DNA of 64,000 nucleotides from NCBI GenBank assembly GCA_949825065.1, contig OX463845.1, forward strand, positions 29,697,315 to 29,761,314, written 5' to 3'. The stretch is from Odontocerum albicorne. Its lineage: Eukaryota; Arthropoda; Insecta; Trichoptera; Odontoceridae. Made by a program: the position numbers and the translations under genes. Positions 56,805 to 64,000 of the stretch are shown here, in pieces. Position 1 is the first letter of the stretch; every line of letters begins with the position of its first letter. Below the pieces are notes generated by a model, which was not told the DNA's origin, did not search any database, and saw only the letters and a list, made by a program, of their open reading frames with translations.

Positions 56805-57190
56805 GTTTCGTTACACACATTGCAATCTAGCGGGCTTAATGCTATGTTACAATCTGATTCAACTAACCAGTAATACGTGTATGTTAGAGGTCTTAAATGA
56901 AAAAGATTTATTTGAAATCTTTAAAAAAAATTTTTGTTTCAGTATTTAATCGTGATTAATTAATTGAAGTAATGTATCGTAAAAACCAACATCTTTTTGG
57001 AATGAACTGTCAAACGGCTCTAAGTTTTAAGCGCCGACTATCAATATTGGAAGATGACGGAATTAAAAGTGAAATTGAGTATAGTGTCTAACTCAATTCT
57101 ACCATCAACAATATAAGTCACCGATATTAAAAAAACTGAGTTTCAATGGGAATCGACCCTGCACCCTCCCGGATGCCATTACCAACAAGG
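56805..57190 (-). mobile_element. SINE-A, split by about 170 bp of other DNA
   Basis: The body lies at 56825-56950 (AATCTAGCGGGCTTAATGCT, GAGGTCTTAAATGAAAAAG) and the reverse head at 57140-57190 (GGGAATCGACCCTGCACCCT, ATTACCAACAAGGCAAGGG). The DNA in between is not SINE-A and may be a later insertion. Confidence 0.5.
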
Positions 57191-57456
57191 CAAGGGGGAT
57201 CATCAATATTAAACATGATCAATATTATACATTATATTTTTAAATGCATAATAAAAAGGCCTGTGATTATTCATGTTAAGAAATTATCTCTTTCCGCACA
57301 TAACGTACGCATGAAGTACGAGTACCTAAGATACGATCCTCAGAAGATACACGCAAAATGACAGGCAATAAGCCCGGATTCATCTAATTTGAGAGTATTC
57401 ACTTTAAATTACTTGTTGTTTGTCTTGTTTTTCATATACTTTGTATATCATACATA

Positions 57457-58728
57457 CGAGGGAGGATCAAATACAAACGAGACGTTTTAGAGCGCGTAAT
57501 TTTAAACGGAGCGCGCGGCCGTCTCGAGGAGTGTTTGGTGGGATATCAGGAGTGCGGAGAGCGGTGGGTCAGCCTCGGCAGATTCTGTCATTAGTATGGC
57601 ACACGATGTCAGAGAAAGAGGTGCACCCGTCGATTGCGCAACGCATAATTATCAAGTTTCTCGCTCGTAAGGACGTAAAACTAGCCGCAATTCTACGGAG
57701 ACTAACGGCACAGTTCGGGGATTAAACACTGTCAAAGCCCCGTGTGTTTGCCTGACATAAGTTCACGAAAGGCCGAAAATGGGTCGAAAACGAGAGCCAT
57801 GATCGTTGCCCACGGACGAGCATTACCGAACAGAACATTAAGGCCATTCGTGATCGACGACGACCGACGTTCGACAGTTTTCAAAATTTGTTCTGAGGTA
57901 GTAATAAATTATGGGAGCACTCAATTAATCATCACAAAGGACCTAGGATTCCGTCAAGTGTCTGATCAATGGGTCCAACGTCTTTTGGCTGTAGAACAAA
58001 AGTTGGCACGTTTGCACGTCTCTGAGCGGCTCTTGGTGCGGTTTGCACAAGAAGGGAACGCATTTTTGAGTCGCATCGTTGCCTGCGATGAAACTTGGGT
58101 ACACTACTACACGCCCGAGTCGAAACCAACAAGCATGGAGTGGAGAAAGAAAGATGAGGCAGCCCCTGTGAAAGCCAAGACTCGGTTGTCAGCTGGTAAG
58201 GTGCTTGCGACCGTTTTTTGGGATCAGCGCGGCTTTTTGCATATCGATTTTTTGCACGATCGTCGTATCACCAATGCAGCGCACTACTGCAAGCTTTTTA
58301 GTGAAGTTAAACTTGCTTATCGATGCAAAATACGTGACCAACCATACGAGAAGTGATTCTTCTCCATGACAACGCGATGCCCGATACTGCAGCTGTAACA
58401 TGTGAACAATTGGAGGAAATTAGTTGGACACGACTGCAACACCCTCCCTATAGCCCTGCGACTTTCATCTTTTTGGGTCACTGAAAGAAGCTCTGGAAGG
58501 CCAACGATTCAACGACAACGATATAGTAGAGGGGTTTGTGCGCAATTAGTTGCTGACACAACCCAATTCTTTTTACGATGACGGGATAAAAAAACTACCG
58601 ATCCGCTGGAAAAAATGCATTTTTAAAGCAGAAGATTATGTAGAAAAATGATATGTACTTGTTCTTTTTCTTTCTGCAAATAAAAAAATTAAAACAAAAA
58701 AGTCTCATTTATATTTGATCCACCCTCG
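57457..58728 (+). mobile_element. Second full-length mariner transposon
   Basis: The ends CGAGGGAGGATCAAATACAA (57457) and, in reverse from 58728, CGAGGGTGGATCAAATATAA match for about 28 bp with four differences. TA precedes the left end; TT follows the right. The size, 1272 bp, is normal. It belongs to a mariner subfamily different from that at 25259, judged by end and protein sequence. A satellite array starts 35 bp beyond it. Confidence 0.92.
57607..58651 (+). pseudogene. Mariner transposase, frameshifted
   Basis: It starts MSEKEVHPSIAQRIIIKFLA (57607). A stop at 57723 and frameshifts to about 57900 break the helix-turn-helix region. From 57900 it reads INYGSTQLIITKDLGFRQVS, LARLHVSERLLVRFAQEGN and VACDETWVHYYTPESKP (first Asp, 58087-58089), then KVLATVFWDQRGFLHIDFL. 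After a shift, LLHDNA (second Asp, 58368-58370) and PPYSP-CDFHLF follow. About 13 bp are lost, so the D-D distance is too short. The end KAEDYVEK-like is before a stop at 58649. Inactive. Confidence 0.9.
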
Positions 58729-58763
58729 TTATTTAAATAAATAAAAAAATGCACAAAAAATGA

Positions 58764-60520
58764 AGAATATTCCAGTTATTAATAGCTCGAAACAATTTAG
58801 AAGGGTGTATTTATCAAAAGTGTTACTATTTAATAACTTGAAACAATTTAGAATATTCCAGTTATTAATAGCTCGAAACAATTTAGAAGGGTGTATTTAT
58901 CAAAAGTGTAACTATTTAATAACTTGAAACAATTTAGAATATTCCAGTTATTAATAGCTCGAAACAATTTAGAAGGGTGTATTTATCAAAAGTGTTACTA
59001 TTTAATAACTTGAAACAATTTAGAATATTCCAGTTATTAATAGCTCGAAACAATTTAGAAGAGTGTATTTATCAAAAGTGTTACTATTTAATAACTTGAA
59101 ACAATTTAGAATATTCCAGTTATTAATAGCTCGAAACAATTTAGAAGGGTGTATTTATCAAAAGTGTTACTATTTAATAACTTGAAACAATTTAGAATAT
59201 TCCAGTTATTAATAGCTCGAAACAATTTAGAAGGGTGTATTTATCAAAAGTGTAACTATTTAATAACTTGAAACAATTTAGAATATTCCAGTTATTAATA
59301 GCTCGAAACAATTTAGAAGGGTGTATTTATCAAAAGTGTAACTATTTAATAACTTGAAACAATTAAGAATATTCCAGTTATTAATAGCTTGAAACAATTT
59401 AGAAGGGTGTATTTATCAAAAGTGTAACTATTTAATAACTTGAAACAATTTAGAATATTCCAGTTATTAATAGCTCGAAACAATTTAGAAGGGTGTATTT
59501 ATCAAAAGTGTAACTATTTAATAACTTGAAACAATTTAGAATATTCCAGTTATTAATAGCTCGAAACAATTAAGAAGGGTGTATTTATCAAAAGTGTAAC
59601 TATTTAATAACTTGAAACAATTTAGAATATTCCAGTTATTAATAGCTCGAAACAATTTAGAAGGGTGTATTTATCAAAAGTGTAACTATTTAATAACTTG
59701 AAACAATTAAGAATATTCCAGTTATTAATAGCTTGAAACAATTTAGAAGGGTGTATTTATCAAAAGTGTAACTATTTAATAACTTGAAACAATTTAGAAT
59801 ATTCCAGTTATTAATAGCTCGAAACAATTTAGAAGGGTGTATTTATCAAAAGTGTAACTATTTAATAACTTGAAACAATTTAGAATATTCCAGTTATTAA
59901 TAGCTCGAAACAATTTAGAAGGGTGTATTTATCAAAAGTGTAACTATTTAATAACTTGAAACAATTAAGAATATTCCAGTTATTAATAGCTCGAAACAAT
60001 TTAGATGGGTGTATTTATCAAAAGTGTAACTATTTAATAACTTGAAACAATTTAGAATATTCCAGTTATTAATAACTCGAAACAATTTAGAAGGGTGTAT
60101 TTATCAAAAGTGTAACTATTTAATAACTTGAAACAATTTAGAATATTCAAGTTATTAATAGCTCGAAACAATTTAGAAGGGTGTATTTATCAAAAGTGTC
60201 ACTATTTAATAACTTGAAACAATTTAGAATATTCCAGTTATTAATAGCTCGAAACAATTTAGAAGGGTGTATTTATCAAAAGTGCAACTATTTAATAACT
60301 TGAAACAATTCAGAATATTCCAGTTATTAATAGCTCGAAACAATTTAGAAGGGTGTATTTATCAAAAGTGTAACTATTTAATAACTTGAAACAATTAAGA
60401 ATATTCCAGTTATTAATAGCTCGAAACAATTTAGAAGGGTGTATTTATCAAAAGTGTAACTATTTAATAACTTGAAACAATTTAAAAGGGTGTATCTATC
60501 AAAAGTATTACTATTTAAAA
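58764..60520. repeat. 86-bp satellite array, about 20 copies
   Basis: Copies of AGAATATTCCAGTTATTAAT (first half, 35 bp, ending GCTCGAAACAATTT) alternate with AGAAGGGTGTATTTATCAAA (second half, 51 bp, ending ACTTGAAACAATTT). The two halves share TTAATA-CT-GAAACAATTTAGAA, so the unit is itself an ancient dimer. The first half starts every 86 bp from 58764 to about 60398. Early copies have GTGTTACT, later ones GTGTAACT. The array ends with a lone, diverged second half. Confidence 0.97.
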
Positions 60521-61019
60521 AAAAAAGAATTACAACAAAAGTAAGAATCGACTTCTCAGTGCAACTTCAGCAATAATATCCGCAAAATGATTCGTGAGAA
60601 AATGCGAAAACCTTCCTAATGACACTGGATCTTTTGCAGCCCTCGAGTGCTGCCTTTCATTATGAGCTGTCGTGTTTCGTAGTGTGAGCTATTGAGATAC
60701 CCCTTTGTCACTTTCATTAAAGAACACTCGAGATGAGGCAGGATGAGAGCAGATCTTTTCCCGAGACGGCTCTTGTTTTTATGAAGAAACTAATTGGGTT
60801 AACACAATGGGTCGACATCTTTCGTCATATTTTCTTAAATTACGGTGACACTCCAGCGATCTTATTCCGGAGTAAGGAGATTAGTGTTATTTTAGCAATG
60901 AGCAGGTGCCCGAGATGACAGTTGGATTATTGTGAATTATATCATTAGCAATTAGTCAGTGAAAGCCGGGATTGGGGGAGCGTTTCGTCGCGGTATTCAG
61001 GTCATAACTGAAGAATATT
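60521..61019. other. Less A+T-rich, apparently single-copy stretch
   Basis: No repeat-family phrase found elsewhere in the window occurs here, and composition is more balanced than in the surroundings. Contains GAGATGAGGCAGGATGAGAG and GGATTGGGGGAGCGTTTCGT. A 61-codon frame (60733-60918, MRQDESRSFPETALVFMKKL) is unrecognised and lacks splice-site evidence. It could be a regulatory island in the PKA-RI intron, but that is inference. Confidence 0.35.
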
Positions 61020-61740
61020 TATTTATTTATTATTTTTTTTATAGTTATTACAGTACAAAGATGGAAATATATCCAAATAAATAATTGATAATATAATATT
61101 TCGTTACCCATCAATTTGGGTTTAAGATTACTGCATGGTTGTTTATACTCAAGCTGTTGAAAATATTATCAATTAAAAATAAAAATGATTAATTTTTGTT
61201 TGGAAAATCACCACACAACCAATCAGATAATACATTATTTAACACTTTCATACAAACCCATCTGGCGAAGATATTGCTTTAAAGTGATTTCTCCTAATCA
61301 GCCAGCTTTTTTATAGTTTATAAAAGTTTCCATGGCCGTGTCTTTGACGTAACAACAAAAATTGAGCAAAACTGATAAGAAATTAAATGAGATATTAATC
61401 TCAAGGAAAATAGAAATTAGGATAGGAATTCTATAGGAGTTAAGAGGAATATTACGAGATAAATAATAGTCTTGAGTTTATTCCTAAATATCAATATATA
61501 GATGTAGGACATCTGATTAAGCCAGATAGATCGTTCCAAAGTCGAGCCGAGTGAACCGCAAAAGATGAAGTGTAAAATGACGCGTTGGTATACAAAGGAT
61601 TCTGCCGTCACCATATCCGAGGGACACTCAATGTGGGAAAAGAAAATTGAAATTTTCACATAGATACTGAAGACAGTATGGATTGTTCAAGACTCCAAAG
61701 AAGGTTGACAGAACGTGGGAATTTCTTCGCTATCCTATTT
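61020..61740 (-). mobile_element. Non-LTR LINE C-terminal fragment
   Basis: The minus frame 61659-61417 reads SFVYQRVILHFIFCGSLGST and ERSIWLNQMSYIYILIFRNK, then LKTII. It lines up with the SF-VH--RLWN-LP--IR---S---FK--LK pattern at the C-terminus of CR1/Jockey LINEs (compare 42600). The 61020-61400 part would be its 3' UTR. Moderate evidence only. Confidence 0.45.
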
Positions 61741-62029
61741 TAAGCCATCGGAGTCTGGTACATTATGATATTCGGATATACTATAAGATCATATTTTTTA
61801 TACATCAAGTCTTGTTTATATTTTTACTTTTTCATGTCTCTTTATGATATGCGTACAAGTAAAATTTATTATCGGTGATATCAACATTTAAATTAAATAA
61901 AAAATGAGAATCTTGCATTAGTGAAATTTACCATAAAACGGGCACAAAACACTCTCAACAGGGTGAATTTCATAAACAAAAAATAATAATATGGGTTGTG
62001 TTGCATTGAATACTTGCTGGAATATATTT
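61741..62029. other. Nothing recognised
   Basis: A+T-rich DNA. Confidence 0.3.
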
Positions 62030-62235
62030 TTATTGTATTGTATTATACTGTACTTCCGTTGTACTCCGCGGGGTTGTAATCCAATCAAAATATTCATCCA
62101 AACCATCCAGAGATACAACATATAGATGGATTTCTGTGAAAATTCTGACTGGGAATATTTTTTTGGGTTCTATCCAGAATCGAACCAAAAATTCCAGAGT
62201 TGGAAGGAAAATGTTCTACCGATTAAACGATAGTT
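62030..62235 (-). mobile_element. SINE-A, minus orientation
   Basis: It has TTGTATTATACTGTACTTCC, CTCCGCGGGGTTGTAATCC and the reverse head with CAGAATCGAACCAAAAATTC and TTCTACCGATTAAACGATAG. Confidence 0.6.
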
Positions 62236-62254
62236 TTATTACATAATATTATCT

Positions 62255-62440
62255 CGACTTTCATCGTCTAGTTGATCTTATAATTCAGGGGTTACGGGTT
62301 CGATGTCCGCTGTAATCCAGATTTTTTAAACAAGGGTTTAAGTTTGGTTTTCACTTAAAACTTGTTTAACGCCTTCCTGGTTAGTTGAAAGATTGACATG
62401 TGGCAATAACCTGCCATGTCGTAAAGTGTGCAACGAAAGT
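62255..62440 (+). mobile_element. SINE-A, plus orientation
   Basis: The forward head with GGGGTTACGGGTTCGATGTC (box B, about 62287) is followed by the body: TTTGGTTTTCACTTAAAAC, CGCCTTCCTGGTTAGTTGA and GACATGTGGCAATAACCTG. Best view of the family in its transcribed direction. It is head-to-head with 62030-62235. Confidence 0.7.
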
Positions 62441-62449
62441 GTTCTACAA

Positions 62450-62560
62450 TAATATAACAAGGATTTGAGTGAAATGACTGTGACCAACATTTTAGGTTCA
62501 ATCAATGATCGAACTCGAAATACCCGAGTCGAAAGGCAGCCCAATTTAAGGTTATTCATT
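62450..62560 (-). mobile_element. SINE-A head fragment, minus orientation
   Basis: GATTTGAGTGAAATGACTGT, then the reverse box B ATGATCGAACTCGAAATACC and GTCGAAAGGCAGCCC, shows a third piece facing the second copy tail to tail. Confidence 0.5.
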
Positions 62561-62790
62561 TTCTTCATATTGATTGTGCAAAGATGAGGTTCTCCGAGCG
62601 TTACATGATGTCCTAGATATTCTTGCTTGCTTATCGAGCTATCTGACACTCATTTTCGATTCCCGACAGATTTCAATTCCAGTCTAGTTGCATAGTGGAC
62701 CTTTATTTTCATTTTTAATGTTTTTCTATAGCTTTTGCTGTACTGCAGAATGAATGTACTCATTATATTACAGGCCTCTTCACAGCAGTA
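62561..62790. other. Nothing recognised
   Basis: No supported feature. Confidence 0.3.
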
Positions 62791-63206
62791 CAGTGATACT
62801 TCGATTTATGCGATTAATTGGTTTTAGCAAAAATCGTGTAGCTGGTAAAACACGTCAAGTGAATTGATTTTAATCTGGGTGAGATCGGAATTGGTTCTAA
62901 ATGAAAAAAGTGAGATTACATGTTAAAAACAATTATTATTTTTATTTTCATATAGAAAGTTTACATAGTCTATTCCTTTCAATCAGTTCACAAATCAAAT
63001 GAGTCAAGTGGATCTGGCCCACCATTTCCTGCTGTTTTGAAGTCTCTAGGTCGGTAGGTATATTATTTTGGGTACACAACTTCACCGCTCACGGGACATT
63101 TACGAAATCCAAATGAGTTTTTTTATATCCATTTTTCGTAACTTGATTTAAATCGCGTTGTAGCGAAATCACGTAAAGTGGGATCGCGTATAACGAGTGA
63201 TACCTG
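62791..63206. mobile_element. Tigger-type MITE next to the PKA exon
   Basis: Left end CAGTGATACTTCGATTTATG and, in reverse, right end CAGGTATCACTCGTTATACG are inverted repeats. TA flanks both (62789-62790, 63207-63208). The outer GCAG and CTGC at the flanks also mirror each other. Non-coding, 416 bp. It lies inside the intron, 74 bp from the donor site of the exon. Confidence 0.75.
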
Positions 63207-63280
63207 TACTGCAATATGACATGTTTAATAAGTTTAAAGACTATAAGGTATGGGGGGCAATTGCAGCAGTGGGCGTTTAC

Positions 63281-63436
63281 CTTCTTGACGTAGCTGGTGG
63301 CGTCCTCTTCGGTGACGGGCTCGGCGCTGATGCCACCGCGGCGTCGTGCGGGCCGAGCGGCCGGCTGCGGCAGAGGGGACAGATCCTCCGTGTCCTCGGG
63401 CGCCGCCGCGGCCAGCGCCGCCGAATGGGCCTGCTC
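63281..63436 (-). CDS. PKA type I regulatory subunit, pseudosubstrate exon
   Basis: This internal exon of the regulatory subunit of cAMP-dependent protein kinase encodes 52 codons, from EQAHSAALAAAAPEDTEDLS to SYVKK. In the cytosol the R subunit dimer holds the catalytic subunit inactive until cAMP binds. The linker motif R-R-G-G-I (exon codons 32-36) occupies the substrate groove. Gly at the phospho-acceptor place, where type II subunits have Ser, marks type I. The next residues, SAEPVTEEDATSYVKK, are strongly conserved in RI. The acceptor TTGCAG ends at 63437 and the donor GTAAAC begins at 63280; both are in phase 0. The exon is strikingly G+C-rich against A+T-rich introns. The dimerisation exon(s) would lie right of the window and the cAMP-binding domains to the left. 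Gene name not assigned; Drosophila Pka-R1 is the likely orthologue. Confidence 0.9.
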
Positions 63437-64000
63437 CTGCAACACAAAACACAGCACAGGTTAATCAAGTTTCTATTACATAATAAAGCCGCTATTATAT
63501 GTGCATCAGATTAGTTTTTATGAGTATAGGCCACTTTTTTCTTCTTCAATTATTGATGTTAGTCAAATCTAATGCTTTTTATAATTATATATCCTTTTTT
63601 ATTTAGTGAATGATAGCTGCTTATTATAAAATGACCTTGCCATCCTGTTAAAAAAATGAATTTTATGAATTGAATATTAACAATTAAAATCCCTTAATTT
63701 TGACTTTTTGGGATAAAACTGTATTATCAATAAAATGTATCAAGACCTTGAAATTTTGTATAGGAAATGTTAATTTTTTTAGGAATTTAGGAGACGAATT
63801 ACTATTTTTTTTCAGTTCATTTCCGTCTAGCATCCAAAACTTTTTCCATGTAAAATTGATGTATTTCAGATATATTTTTTTCATACAAAATTGATACAGG
63901 TTTCAAAACGCCACATTTAGTCAGTGTTTAAAAAATTTTTTTTAAATATATTTTGTGGAAGGGTCCATGTTAAAAAAATGGGGTTTATTTTATTCCATAA
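63437..64000 (-). other. Upstream intron of the PKA-RI gene
   Basis: The acceptor side has CTGTGTTTTGTGTTGCAG. The rest is A+T-rich with no other exon or repeat recognised up to the window end. Confidence 0.6.

Noticed and set aside
58764..60520. CRISPR-like array
   Set aside because: Repeats are contiguous and have no unique spacers, and the context is a eukaryotic nuclear genome. The same holds for the 38-, 41- and 56-bp arrays.
63197..63514. Plus-strand frame over the G+C-rich block
   Set aside because: Shadow of the PKA exon. The minus frame alone has the conserved pseudosubstrate motif and splice sites at both edges.

Overview
The window is eukaryotic, non-coding-dominated nuclear DNA, very A+T-rich, and almost certainly from an insect. 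There are no operons, Shine-Dalgarno sites or prokaryotic gene blocks. The only host coding sequence I can defend is one short, strikingly G+C-rich exon at 63281-63436 on the minus strand. It encodes the pseudosubstrate (inhibitor) segment of a type I regulatory subunit of cAMP-dependent protein kinase (PKA-RI). It has an AG acceptor, a GT donor and exactly 52 codons between them. Because the gene runs right to left, everything left of 63281 reads as its intron, or as intron followed by intergenic DNA. No further PKA exon was found in the other 63 kb. The mix of mariner, Tigger/pogo, hAT, Jockey-type LINE, Penelope and tRNA-derived SINE fossils fits an insect with a repeat-rich genome. Lepidoptera is my best guess, from the style of the LINE 3' ends (remembered, not checked) and the contrast between a G+C-rich exon and A+T-rich introns.

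Layout. 1-13 kb: broken LINEs, a Tc3-like transposase fossil, a 62-bp tandem array, a cluster of tRNA-derived SINEs, and a clean hAT MITE (8742-9485, perfect 8-bp target duplication) carrying a second nested MITE. 13-25 kb: LINE 3' ends, 82-, 56- and 38-bp tandem repeats, two mariner fragments and a SINE/palindrome cluster at 23.5-24.7 kb. 25-32 kb: a full-length but dead mariner (25259-26546), a pogo/Tigger relic with a CENP-B-type DNA-binding domain (27257-28001), a 1.8-kb Jockey-clade LINE (28605-30420, minus), a hAT relic (30713-31245) and a 200-bp assembly gap (31870-32069). 32-47 kb: SINEs, LINE fragments, a 550-bp compound microsatellite at the truncated 5' end of a LINE (40006-41410), an inverted LINE pair (44104-44790) and a possible 5'-inverted LINE insertion (45366-46185). 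47-58 kb: a Penelope-like element with GIY-YIG domain and long inverted arms (47776-49113), a Tigger MITE, an unusual tRNA-like SINE, a complete Tigger with terminal inverted repeats but a deleted catalytic core (53304-55100), a Tc3-like relic and a second full-length mariner (57457-58728). 58.7-60.5 kb: about 20 copies of an 86-bp satellite built from two related halves. 60.5-64 kb: a less repetitive stretch, a LINE fragment, a SINE cluster, a Tigger MITE ending 74 bp from the PKA exon, and the exon.

No element in the window looks able to move by itself: every transposase and reverse transcriptase carries stops, frameshifts or deletions. I did not find a clearly new biological system. The observations most worth a second look are a roughly ten-fold excess of the octamer TACGAGTA spread over the whole window, a hammerhead-ribozyme-like motif in the arms of the Penelope element, the dimeric satellite with a longer-range register, and the inverted tRNA-headed SINE pairs.

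Labels used below: LINE-E is the non-LTR family whose C-terminus contains LRWFGHVERMNEE followed by RGRPRKVW. LINE-J is the Jockey-clade family of 28605-30420. SINE-A and SINE-B are two tRNA-headed families with different bodies.
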